The notes: generated by a model not told the origin, from the sequence alone. A stretch of DNA of 7,596 nt from an uncultured Collinsella sp. (GCA_900550185.1 URRN01000098.1:1-7596); one strand, 5' to 3'; shown: positions 1 through 6,686, counted from the stretch's first letter. Made by a program: numbers and translations.

Positions 1-2227
1 TCGTGGTCACGCCATTGGACAGGTCCACGCTGTAATCCGACTGATCAATCCTCACGGACTTGGTCGGGGTGACCACACAATTGCGAGCCTCCCAGGTGCC
101 GGATGAAGTGTTGCCGTCCCAAGCGTAATTGCCGTCGATCTTGAGGCCAGCGGCATCCACGCCTTCGGTGGTGTCGGCAGGGTACTTCTGGGTATTCGTG
201 GCATTGCCATCGTTGAAGATGATGCGAGTATTGCTTCCCTCGAGATCGTCGGGAATCTCATACTTGTACTCACCATCCTTTCCGCAAGTGTCTCCCGAAG
301 CGACCTGTGTCATCGGCTCGCCCGGCCACTTCGCGTTTTCCTTCAAAGTGGTGGCGCTCGAATCGTCTACATACACATAGGCGTACAGGTTGCTCCACGC
401 ACTCGGCTTCTTCGCATAAGCCGTGCTGGTGGCGGCCGGATCCTTCTTCGTGTACTTGTATGTTGCGGAGACCGTTTGGCCATCCGCATCCTTGCCCTGC
501 AGCTTCACGGTGATGGTGTCACCGATCGCCGTGGAAGCGCCGATGGTGATGGTGTCGCCATCCTGATACGAGCCGGACTTGCCCTCCGAAGTGGTGTAGG
601 TGGCATCGGTGACGTTGTTCGCATTCAGGGTAACGGTAGTGGTGTCCGTCTTGAACGAGCTGTCGCCCGGGGTTGCGGAGACCGAACCGGAATTGTCGGT
701 GAAGAACACACTGATCTTGCCGCCGGGAGCAGAGCCGGAAGTAATCTTGCCGCCGGAAACGGTGATGGTACCGCCGGAGACCTGGTCCTTGTAGGTGCCG
801 TCGTCAAGGTTGGTGGCAGTGCCGGACAGCTCTTGCGTATCACCCATGTTGGTGATGGCCACGCCGTCGTTCTTGAAGTTGCCGTCCTTGATGTAGCGTT
901 CCACCATGAGGCAGGAATTCGCGCCGCAGTTGCGCAGATACTCCGAAGCCTTGTTGTTGTTCATAGTATTGCGGAAGTGGTTCACCGCCACGACCTGCGC
1001 ATCCTTCCAAGAATCCGCACCGGCATCGCCGAGCTTGCTTTTCTCGGCGAACTGCGGCTGGCTGCCGCCGGAGCCGACCGGGCGGTCGAAGTACAGCGGC
1101 ATGGTCTGGGAACGGGAACCGATCACGCCCCAGCCCATGGTCATCTGCCATTCGCTCATGCCGGTGGATTCCCTATCGCTATTGGAATAGTTATCATGCG
1201 ATTCCACCCAAGAGACAAGATTGCTCGGGCTGGCGGAGTTGCTCCAATCGGACAGGGTGCCGGCGTTCAGGTTCTTCGAATTCAGGGCTCCGCGCAGCTT
1301 GCTGCCGTAGGAGGATGCGGTGACGCCGCCGCCGTTCTTGCTGTGGCTGGAGAACAGCTTTGCATAGTCGCTATCGCGGGAGATGGAATCCTGCAACACT
1401 TCGCCGTATTGGAACTGCGCGCCATTGTTAAGAATGATGTTCCAATACTGGGAGCCGTTATACTCGTCCGGCAGTTCGATGTGCTTGGCCGCATCGAAAC
1501 GGAACCCGTCCACACCGTCGTTGACCGCTTGCACGAGGAAATCGTGCATCATGTTGGCGGTTTTGGTGTTCTCAGTGTTGATGTCATACAGGCCGAGCAG
1601 CTTGCAGTGGGTCACCTGATAGCGGTTGTTCCAATCCTGCACATCACCGTCATTGCAGTCGTGGTGGTAGTACTCGGACTTCTTCCAGCGATCGGCGATG
1701 GCGCCCCAAGTCGCGGTCATATGGTTGGCTACCACATCGACGATGATACGCACGCCGTACTTGTGAGCCGTGTTGCACAGGCTCTTCAGATCATCTTCGG
1801 TACCCATCACCCAGTTGCCGATGGTGGTGTCGGTCGGCTGATATACGTAGTACCAGTTCTCGGTGAAGATCATGCCCTTGCCGCCGTTATGAATAGCGGA
1901 AATCGGCTCGGTCTGCACGGAGGTGTAACCGGCTTCGGCAATAGCGGGGATGTTTTCCTCAATGGTTTTGAAGCTCCACTCCCATGCATGCAGGGTGGCG
2001 CCCTCGCTCATTTGCTGCGCCAGTCCGTAATGCTTGCGCGCCTGTTCGAACGTGGTGTTTTCAACGGTGTCGGCGTAGCTGTCGCGATCGGTGCTGGCCT
2101 GTGCTGCGGTGCTGGCGATTGCCAGTCCGCCGAAGGCGGTCGCCGCGGCGGTGATGCCGACCACCACTTTCTTGCTAATCTTCAGCCCCAGCCTATGCCA
2201 GGCCGGTGCGGGTTTCCGATGTTTCAT
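1..2227 (-). CDS. Secreted GH13 alpha-amylase with CBM26-like module, 3' end outside window
   Basis: Endo-acting alpha-1,4-glucan hydrolase exported to degrade starch. The ATG at 2227 is followed by a Sec signal peptide: basic start (MKHRK), hydrophobic core at about residues 20-42, probable cleavage after AQA at residue 44. The GH13 motifs are in order: DVVANH 164-169; DGFRFD 240-245 with R243 and nucleophile D245; QYGEVLQDS with acid/base E276; VESHDN with D345. The wording of these motifs and the following ESTGMSEWQ-like stretch resemble Bacillus AmyE (subfamily GH13_28 by resemblance, not tested). After domain C comes a beta-rich Fn3/chitobiase-C-like segment (about 515-600), then a CBM26-like starch-binding module (about 605-712) with LYAYVYV, WPGEPM, IIFNDG and NYAWDGN. 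The frame is still open after 742 codons, so more C-terminal modules are likely. AAAGGAG lies only 2 nt before the ATG; a second AAGGA lies 11 nt before it. It is high in GC, unlike the genes to its right. Confidence 0.95.
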   Translation of the reverse strand, partial: MKHRKPAPAWHRLGLKISKKVVVGITAAATAFGGLAIASTAAQASTDRDSYADTVENTTFEQARKHYGLAQQMSEGATLHAWEWSFKTIEENIPAIAEAGYTSVQTEPISAIHNGGKGMIFTENWYYVYQPTDTTIGNWVMGTEDDLKSLCNTAHKYGVRIIVDVVANHMTATWGAIADRWKKSEYYHHDCNDGDVQDWNNRYQVTHCKLLGLYDINTENTKTANMMHDFLVQAVNDGVDGFRFDAAKHIELPDEYNGSQYWNIILNNGAQFQYGEVLQDSISRDSDYAKLFSSHSKNGGGVTASSYGSKLRGALNSKNLNAGTLSDWSNSASPSNLVSWVESHDNYSNSDRESTGMSEWQMTMGWGVIGSRSQTMPLYFDRPVGSGGSQPQFAEKSKLGDAGADSWKDAQVVAVNHFRNTMNNNKASEYLRNCGANSCLMVERYIKDGNFKNDGVAITNMGDTQELSGTATNLDDGTYKDQVSGGTITVSGGKITSGSAPGGKISVFFTDNSGSVSATPGDSSFKTDTTTVTLNANNVTDATYTTSEGKSGSYQDGDTITIGASTAIGDTITVKLQGKDADGQTVSATYKYTKKDPAATSTAYAKKPSAWSNLYAYVYVDDSSATTLKENAKWPGEPMTQVASGDTCGKDGEYKYEIPDDLEGSNTRIIFNDGNATNTQKYPADTTEGVDAAGLKIDGNYAWDGNTSSGTWEARNCVVTPTKSVRIDQSDYSVDLSNGVTT

Positions 2228-2283
2228 GGCTCCTTTATTCCTTTTCTTCAATCCCTTTAACGGGGGTTCATCTTCTTTGATAG

Positions 2284-2303
2284 CGTTTGCACTATTGCGA
2301 ACG
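2284..2303. promoter_or_regulatory. Candidate LacI-family operator upstream of the amylase
   Basis: CGTTTGCACTATTGCGAACG is a 20-bp imperfect palindrome with 8 of 10 positions matching between arms. It lies 57 bp upstream of the amylase ATG and just downstream of a possible -10 (TATAAAAT) on the same strand, so a bound repressor would block transcription. GCAAACG-type half sites are typical of LacI-family sugar regulators such as MalR. The assignment is inference from form and position. Confidence 0.5.
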
Positions 2304-2313
2304 TATGCTGTTT

Positions 2314-2321
2314 ATTTTATA
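2314..2321 (-). promoter_or_regulatory. Possible -10 element of the amylase promoter
   Basis: Read on the minus strand this is TATAAAAT, about 90 bp upstream of the amylase start codon, leaving room for the operator-like palindrome in the leader. I find no convincing -35 at 16-18 bp; the nearest candidate (TTCGCA) is spaced about 20 bp. Treat it as a weak call. Confidence 0.3.
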
Positions 2322-2414
2322 CCTTTTCTAGGGTGCTAAAGTGCGAAAAGCCTTGGAAAAAACAATGAAAATCGTTGCTGAAACAACTCTTTCATTTGTG
2401 AAAATGTTTGCAAA

Positions 2415-2447
2415 GGTGGTACTTAATTGATGGTGTTTTGTACCACC
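2415..2447. repeat. 8-bp perfect inverted repeat in the divergent intergenic region
   Basis: GGTGGTAC (2415-2422) and GTACCACC (2440-2447) are exact reverse complements separated by 17 nt. They lie between the divergently oriented amylase and the AT-rich unknown gene. No T-tract follows, so it does not look like a terminator. It could be a split operator or a short RNA hairpin. Confidence 0.5.
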
Positions 2448-2654
2448 CTAACTTGTTGTGTGGTGGGAGTATATTCGGCGATGCCCTGAAAATGCAATCC
2501 AGTTGTTGTCGATGCGTCAACCCTGCAAATCTTTCTCATTTGCGCAAGTAGGGGTACGGGGGTGCTGCTGGATGTGGGCTTGTATATGCTCTATCCAATT
2601 TGATGGGGTGGTGGTTTGTTTAAGTGGCCTATGAAGAGTTGCGTTTAATTGAAT

Positions 2655-2684
2655 TTGCCGTGCATTGCGGTATTTCTGTATATT
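2655..2684 (+). promoter_or_regulatory. Possible sigma-70 promoter for the AT-rich unknown gene
   Basis: TTGCCG (2655-2660) and TATATT (2679-2684) are separated by 18 bp and lie about 60 bp upstream of the first start codon at 2747. Four of six -35 positions and five of six -10 positions match consensus. The region is AT-rich, so chance matches are likely. Confidence 0.35.
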
Positions 2685-2746
2685 TCGGAATACTTGATGA
2701 TGTGACTGACTGAAACAATCTAGTATTTGTTTTCAGGGAAAGGGGA

Positions 2747-3208
2747 ATGATGGTTGAGTACATTGACACAATTGCTAACTGTGTTATGGCCCTGTTGGCT
2801 GTGGTGGCATTCATAGTGGCTTTCTCTGAGTACTGCTTGCATAAGCGCGAGTTAATTGATGTTTATCTGGAACGGAGTATTGCTTGTTGTCAGAAAATGC
2901 TGGAACATTCGTCTAGATTTTGGGGATATGCTCCTATTTTTTGTGGTAATGCTGAACTTGCCGCTGCCCAGTATTATTTATCTCGGAATCCGGAGTTAAA
3001 GGGAAGCGAAGAGGATGTAATTGCTTCTTTAACGTATAATGAATGTCTACTTCAAGCGCAAGAAGAACAGAAGAACTTTTCTTTATTGCAAACAGAAATG
3101 GAAGAAATGCGAACATTTCAGCGTTTACTTGCTTCGTATCTAAAAATTATTTGTTCTCTGCAAAATGAGTCGCATAGGAAAAAAACGAGAAAAAGTGCAG
3201 ATTCGTAA
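2747..3208 (+). CDS. Unknown protein with an N-terminal membrane segment
   Basis: I do not recognise this family. The 153 codons start at tandem ATGs (2747 and 2750) behind GGAAAGGGGA; the second ATG has the better ribosome-site spacing. Residues about 8-27 form one hydrophobic membrane segment (IANCVMALLAVVAFIVAF), followed by charged HKRE, so the rest probably lies in the cytoplasm. Residues about 85-140 are rich in E, Q, K and L and look helical, possibly coiled-coil. The last nine residues come from a frame that ends shortly after an A7 run at 3179-3185, while another frame overlaps by 44 nt and continues to 3545. The protein may therefore be the front part of a longer one. Its AT-rich composition contrasts with the amylase and the IS genes, suggesting horizontal acquisition. 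Confidence 0.65.
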   Translation: MMVEYIDTIANCVMALLAVVAFIVAFSEYCLHKRELIDVYLERSIACCQKMLEHSSRFWGYAPIFCGNAELAAAQYYLSRNPELKGSEEDVIASLTYNECLLQAQEEQKNFSLLQTEMEEMRTFQRLLASYLKIICSLQNESHRKKTRKSADS

Positions 3209-3545
3209 GATTTGCATTGCTTTGAATGAAATTTCTGAGAGCTACGTAGGCAGTGTTTTTGTGGCTTACTTTGATTTCTCCAATGCTGATAATCGCCATA
3301 TTTTCAAAAAAAGACATAATTCGAATGGCTCCTCAGATAAAGAAATTCGACTTTGGGAAAATGAAGTTATCGGTCAAAGTGAAAGCGGAACTGTTCCTTT
3401 GAAAACATTGCTGGACTGTAAGATGGAAGTGTTAAATAGCGCAAATGGCGATGGTCGCTATACGCTCAATCTTTCCGATGAACTTTTCCATAGCGTGGAA
3501 AAGCGATTCATCGATTGTCTTGCTGAGCTGACAAAGCTGATGTGA
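3165..3545 (+). CDS. Unknown protein, overlapping frame; possibly the C-terminal half of the preceding gene
   Basis: This frame is 126 codons from an ATG at 3165 and is open back to a stop at 3141-3143. No Shine-Dalgarno-like sequence precedes the ATG (the upstream bases are TTGTTCTCTGCAAA), which is poor support for independent initiation. The protein has a basic start (GKKREK), then mixed alpha/beta-looking sequence with no recognised motif. No membrane segment or signal peptide is seen. Skipping one A in the A7 run at 3179-3185 joins residue 144 of the upstream frame to residue 6 here, giving one 265-residue product. It may be a separate translationally coupled gene, the back half of a frameshifted gene, or a slippage product. 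Base composition is AT-rich like its partner. Confidence 0.5.
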   Translation: MSRIGKKREKVQIRKICIALNEISESYVGSVFVAYFDFSNADNRHIFKKRHNSNGSSDKEIRLWENEVIGQSESGTVPLKTLLDCKMEVLNSANGDGRYTLNLSDELFHSVEKRFIDCLAELTKLM

Positions 3546-3579
3546 AGAAAGTCTGATGAATTTTCATGTAATCATGGGT
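3546..3579. other. Short gap between the unknown gene and the IS island
   Basis: Only a weak ATGAA/TTCAT hairpin is visible, with no U-tract. There is no clear terminator and no duplicated target sequence that matches the right side of the island near 7046. Confidence 0.4.
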
Positions 3580-3607
3580 AGGGGCTGCGGACGTTTTTTG
3601 GAGATGA

Positions 3608-3799
3608 TCATACAGCCATTCCTCGGCTTTGCCTGTATTGTACCGGGCCCATCCAACCAAGCGACCGTTTGATACGCTCGTGGTTATACCAGTAGATGTA
3701 TTCTTCGACAAGGGCGAGCACCTCGCCGCGGTTGCGCTCCTCCTAATGCTCGGGGTAGAAGGCCTCGACCTTTATACGCCCGAAGAAGCCCTCCGCTGC
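3608..3799 (-). pseudogene. Decayed C-terminal remnant of an IS3-type transposase
   Basis: The minus strand encodes AEGFFGRIK, then FYPEH, then an in-frame TAG at 3743-3745, then a tail with YIYWYNHERIKRSLGWMGP and VQYRQSRGMAV, ending in TGA at 3608-3610. This is the end of an IS3-family rve domain with its catalytic-glutamate segment. The intact relative at 6797-7016 has Trp where this copy has the amber codon, so a single G-to-A change explains the stop. Sequence after the gene matches the right-hand copy as far as CCGCAGCCCC (down to about 3580), which marks the element's outer end. Upstream of about 3799 the similarity to the right copy is lost. It cannot make an active transposase. Confidence 0.8.
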
Positions 3800-3909
3800 T
3801 TTGACGAGCATCCTGTTGGCGAGCTCCTCGTTGGGGCTGAACCCGGTGTCTTTCGTCAAATAAATTTGCGTGTCGGGGGCCGGTAACATTTTGTTTGGAT
3901 TGGCAACGG
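3800..3909 (-). other. Unassigned segment fused in frame to the transposase remnant
   Basis: On the minus strand an ATG at 3889 opens a frame that runs without a stop into the transposase remnant and to its amber codon. The segment encodes DTQIYLTKDTGFSPNEELAN followed by RMLVKAA. GFSPN resembles the GCSPDN just before the AAAEGFF segment in the right-hand copy, so it may be IS3 sequence with a small insertion. It may instead be a fragment of another gene. I cannot decide from sequence alone. Confidence 0.35.
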
Positions 3910-3921
3910 TGTGTTGGACAG
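3910..3921 (+). repeat. Terminal inverted repeat of the IS3 element, orfB side
   Basis: TGTGTTGGACAG pairs with TGTATTAGACAG at the other end. It starts with TG as expected of IS3-family ends, and the orfB stop codon lies just 5 bp inside it. Confidence 0.75.
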
Positions 3922-3925
3922 GTTC

Positions 3926-4759
3926 TTAGAGGACGAGTCCCTGTTCGGTGAATTCCTTCGGACTCCGGTATCCGAGGGTGGAGTGGAGTCTTTGGTTGTT
4001 GAACCACCACACATAGTCGTTGAGGTCGGAGCGTAGTTGTTCCAGGCTGGTGTAGTGGTTCCGGTATATGAGCTCCTTCTTCAGGAGCCTGTTGGTGGAT
4101 TCGACCACGGCGTTGTCGTACGGGTTGCCCTTCCTTGACAGCGATCTTCTGATGTCGAACACGTCGAGCAGCTCGTCGATTTTCGCGTTGTCGAACTCGC
4201 TGCCCCGGTCCGTGTGGAACACCTCCACCTCGGTCAGGGGGAAGTCGAGCGTGGCGAACGCGGCCATGACCAGGTCGGCGGTGCGGCTCGTGTCGGCGCT
4301 GTGGCCGGCGATGCTCCTGTTCGCCAGGTCGATGAGCAGGCACACGTACGCCCACTTGCCGCCGACGCGCACGTACGTCAGGTCACTGGCCAGGTGGGTG
4401 CGCGGCTCGTAGCCGTCGAACTCGCGGTCGAGGATGTTCGCGAGCCTGGCCTCGTTAACCCGCGTCTTGTGTGGTTTGAACGTTCTGCGCGCGTACGCGC
4501 TCGTCATGCCCCGCCGTTTCATGATGTTGACGATGCGCCTTCTGGAGGCGGTGACGCCCCTCCGCTCCAGCGCGGCCTTGATCTTCCTGGCGCCGTAACG
4601 CTCATGGCTGTCGCGCCAGATCGCGTGCACGTCGCCGGCGATCGGGTCCACCCGCTCGGCTTCGGGATGTTCGATCATCCAGTAGTAGGTGGAGCGGGGA
4701 ACGCCCAGTATTCTGCACTGCGCCGATATCGGATAACGGGAGGCGTTGGCCCGTATCAC
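3926..4759 (-). CDS. IS3-family transposase OrfB, DDE catalytic subunit
   Basis: Catalyses cleavage and strand transfer of the element's DNA ends. From the GTG at 4759 it has 277 residues: an HTH_21-like region (HERYGARKIKAALERRGV, about 52-69), then an rve integrase fold with catalytic D126 (SDLTYV), D184 (HTDRGSEFDN) and E220 (NAVVES). The D-to-E spacing of 35 is the IS3-family DD(35)E signature. The C-terminal tail has WWFNNQRLHSTLGYRSP, typical of the family. All key residues are present, so it may be active. The GTG start has no good ribosome site and the frame is open back to the slip site at 4792-4798, so the main product is probably a 374-residue OrfAB fusion made by -1 frameshifting. 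Confidence 0.93.
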   Translation of the reverse strand: MIRANASRYPISAQCRILGVPRSTYYWMIEHPEAERVDPIAGDVHAIWRDSHERYGARKIKAALERRGVTASRRRIVNIMKRRGMTSAYARRTFKPHKTRVNEARLANILDREFDGYEPRTHLASDLTYVRVGGKWAYVCLLIDLANRSIAGHSADTSRTADLVMAAFATLDFPLTEVEVFHTDRGSEFDNAKIDELLDVFDIRRSLSRKGNPYDNAVVESTNRLLKKELIYRNHYTSLEQLRSDLNDYVWWFNNQRLHSTLGYRSPKEFTEQGLVL

Positions 4760-4761
4760 TG

Positions 4762-5049
4762 CTACTTTCGTGCGAATATCAGCGCCGCCTGTTTTAAAAC
4801 GTCCACCTCCATCTCCAACTGTCTGTTGCGCTTGCGCAGCTCGATCAGCTCGTTCTGCTCAGGAGTGCGGTTGTCGGCGGCTTTCGTGGAGCCGCTGTTG
4901 CGGATGCCCTGGACCCAACGGTGCAGCGTGGAATGCGAGATGTCGTACTCGTCCTTGATCTCGCGCGCCGGCTTGCCGTTCTCGTAAAGCTGCACGATCT
5001 GCCGCTTGAACGACTCCTCGTAGTGGCGGGGATGCTTCGGGTCGGCCAT
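4762..5049 (-). CDS. IS3-family transposase OrfA, DNA-binding subunit
   Basis: Recognises the terminal repeats and regulates transposition, alone or as the front of OrfAB. The 95 residues hold an N-terminal helix-turn-helix of the HTH_Tnp_1 type (REIKDEYDISHSTLHRWVQ, about 29-47). A leucine-zipper-like heptad stretch follows (about 67-90; ELIELRKRNRQLEMEVDVLK), which in this family mediates multimer formation. The ATG at 5049 is preceded by GGAGG with a 6-nt spacer, a clear ribosome site. The frame ends at TAG (4762-4764), 2 nt before the nominal orfB GTG, and contains the slip site near its end. Confidence 0.92.
   Translation of the reverse strand: MADPKHPRHYEESFKRQIVQLYENGKPAREIKDEYDISHSTLHRWVQGIRNSGSTKAADNRTPEQNELIELRKRNRQLEMEVDVLKQAALIFARK
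4792..4798 (-). other. Probable -1 programmed frameshift site between orfA and orfB
   Basis: On the minus strand the orfA codons read GTT TTA AAA, giving the heptamer T TTA AAA in the correct X XXY YYZ phase. After a -1 slip the ribosome reads TTT AAA ACA and enters the orfB frame, which is open from here through to 3926. The fusion would contain OrfA residues 1-86 plus 288 residues from the orfB frame. Programmed -1 shifting is well established for IS3 elements; use of this site is inferred. Confidence 0.65.
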
Positions 5050-5088
5050 CGTCGGCCTCCAATCTCATGTCATTCGTCCCTCATCGGA

Positions 5089-5100
5089 CTGTCTAATACA
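5089..5100 (-). repeat. Terminal inverted repeat of the IS3 element, orfA side
   Basis: Minus-strand TGTATTAGACAG is the partner of the repeat at 3910-3921. It lies 39 bp upstream of the orfA ATG, so promoter elements for the transposase would overlap this end. Confidence 0.75.
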
Positions 5101-5106
5101 TTGTAG

Positions 5107-5910
5107 CCAATCCATTCCGGTTGGGAGAAAGGCGCGGTGGAGAACGCGGTCGGGTTCCTCCGCCGCAACCTCATGGTCCCGCCGCTGGAGGCCGAGACCC
5201 ACACGCAGCTCGGACGGATCATGCTCGACAGATGCGATGCGCTGGCCGCCTCGTCGAGGCATTACCGCAGGGGCGCCGCCATCGGGGACGTGTTCGGGGA
5301 GGACCGCGCGGCGCTGATGCCGCTGCCCTCCACCACGTTCGACCCGATCAGATGGGAGAGCCGCAGGGCCGACAAGTACGGGCAGATAGACATCGACTCG
5401 AACCGGTATCTCGCCGGCCCGGCGTTGCGCGGAAGGAGGCTCTTGGCCGCGGTCCGCTGGGACAGCGTGCAGATCACCGACCCCGGCACCGGGGAGATCG
5501 TCGCTGGATACCCCCGGATATACGGGCGGAGCCCGTCCACGCTGCAGGACCCGGAACTGGCCATGCCCGTGCTCGCGGCCAAACCCGGATCCTGGAGGGA
5601 ATCGTCGATACGCCCCGATTTCCCCGAGGACGTGCGCGCATGGCTCGACGAGGCCGATTCCAAACGCCTCGCGCAGAGCCTCAGATCGATAGGCGCGGCA
5701 TGCGCCGCCGCCGGTTTCGGCAACGCGGTCGCGGCCGCGAGCCGGGCGATAGCCGACAGGCCCGGCTCGGCGTTGGACGAATCCACGCTCGTCACCCTCG
5801 CCCTGCGCGCACGCGACGCCGACGACGGCGCCATCACCGACGACGGGCCCGACCTGGCCGGATACGACCGGTTCATCACCGGGGACGGCGGAAAGGAGGC
5901 GGGACGATGA
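5107..5910 (+). pseudogene. istA: IS21-type transposase IstA, 5'-truncated
   Basis: IstA is the DDE transposase of IS21 elements and works with the IstB ATPase. The surviving frame begins HSGWEKGAVENAVGFLRRN, the conserved segment holding the third catalytic acid (Glu of VEN), and continues through the C-terminal domain to TGA at 5908-5910. About 257 codons remain from a nominal GTG at 5137, against roughly 400-500 for the family. The N-terminal helix-turn-helix and the first two catalytic aspartates are absent. The frame is closed by TAG at 5104-5106, beside the IS3 right end at 5100. The remainder is intact and overlaps istB by an ATGA. It cannot be a working transposase. Confidence 0.85.
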
Positions 5911-6686
5911 ACGGCGCGAACGGCCGGAACACGGCACGCAGACGCAGGGCCGACACCATCGCCAGATGCGAGAGGATCATGGAGACGGCCAGACGGCTGC
6001 CGTTGACACGGGACGTGCTCGCCGAGGCCATCGAACGGGCGACGCCCGCCCAGCTGGACCTGATGGAAGGCTGGCTCGACGCGGAGATCGAGTCCAGGGA
6101 ACGGTCGAAACGCGCCAGGCTCCTCAAGGCCGCGGGATTCCCGAACGCGAAGGACATCGAGGGATACGACTGGTCGAACCTGCGCATGCCCGCCGACTGG
6201 GGGCGCGCGCAGCTCGAGACGCTCGACTTCGTCGACCGTTGCGAGGACCTCGTGCTCTATGGGCCCGTCGGCACCGGCAAGACCCATCTCGCGGTCGCGT
6301 TGGGCAGGCTCGCGTGCATGCGCGCGATACCTGTCAGGTTCTTCACCGCGACCGGGCTGCTCATGCTGCTGCGCCGCGCGAAGCGCGAGGACCGGCTCGA
6401 CGCGGAGCTCCGGCAGATCGCCAGGGCGAGGCTCCTGATCATCGACGAGTTCGGCTACATGCCGATCGACGAGGAGGGTTCCAGGTTCCTGTTCCAGGTC
6501 ATATCGGATTCCTACGAGACCCGGAGCGTGGTCTACACCACGAACATCGAGTTCTCCGGCTGGGGGCGCGTGCTCGGCGACAAGAACATGGCCGCCGCGT
6601 TGATCGACCGCACCGTGCACCACGGAAGGCTCGTCAGATTCGAGGGAGGCTCCTACCGCAGCGAGCACGCCCTCATGACCAGATAA
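5907..6686 (+). CDS. istB: IS21-family IstB, AAA+ ATPase transposition helper
   Basis: IstB is a DnaC-like AAA+ protein that remodels target DNA and stimulates IstA. The 259-residue frame is of normal length. It has Walker A GPVGTGKTH at 119-127 and Walker B LLIIDEFG at 176-183 (D180, E181), followed by a sensor-like YTTNIEFSGW and a typical IstB ending with DRTVHHG. The ATG at 5907 overlaps the istA stop (ATGA) and is preceded by AAAGGAGG with a 7-nt spacer, so start choice is firm and translation is probably coupled. The ATPase looks intact, but its partner IstA here is truncated, so it could act only with an IstA encoded elsewhere. High GC, like the IS3 element. Confidence 0.93.
   Translation: MNGANGRNTARRRRADTIARCERIMETARRLPLTRDVLAEAIERATPAQLDLMEGWLDAEIESRERSKRARLLKAAGFPNAKDIEGYDWSNLRMPADWGRAQLETLDFVDRCEDLVLYGPVGTGKTHLAVALGRLACMRAIPVRFFTATGLLMLLRRAKREDRLDAELRQIARARLLIIDEFGYMPIDEEGSRFLFQVISDSYETRSVVYTTNIEFSGWGRVLGDKNMAAALIDRTVHHGRLVRFEGGSYRSEHALMTR

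Larger units (their letters stand above)
3910..5100 (-). mobile_element. Complete IS3-family insertion sequence, 1191 bp
   Basis: The element is bounded by imperfect terminal inverted repeats TGTGTTGGACAG (3910) and TGTATTAGACAG (minus strand from 5100), 10 of 12 matching, with looser similarity inward. It carries overlapping orfA and orfB on the minus strand, joined by a -1 slip site, as usual in IS3. Both frames are intact. Left flank ACGG and right flank TTGT do not match, so there is no visible 3-5 bp target duplication. Its right end abuts truncated istA. Confidence 0.85.

Noticed and set aside
476..2260. A 594-codon open frame on the plus strand.
   Set aside because: It lies wholly antisense to the amylase, whose frame has GH13 motifs and a signal peptide. 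Its repetitive G, V, A, I and H-rich product is typical of a shadow of high-GC codons.
2629..2814. A 61-codon minus-strand frame upstream of the unknown membrane gene.
   Set aside because: It overlaps the start and ribosome site of the gene at 2747 and has no ribosome site or recognisable motif.
2747..3545. A toxin-antitoxin or phage-defence pair.
   Set aside because: The overlapping two-frame layout suggested it, but neither product shows a toxin, antitoxin or defence motif, and one frameshifted gene explains the layout better.
4214..4987. A 257-codon open frame on the plus strand.
   Set aside because: It is antisense to the IS3 orfB and orfA genes and crosses their junction; no recognisable domain.
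5121..5906. Upstream extension of the istB frame to a TTG at 5121, giving 521 codons.
   Set aside because: Those codons overlap the istA frame and are Arg/Gly-rich nonsense. The ATG at 5907 has an AAAGGAGG ribosome site and gives the normal IstB length.
5262..6668. A 468-codon open frame on the minus strand.
   Set aside because: It is antisense to istA and istB, which have clear family motifs. It has no motif of its own and no ribosome site was found.
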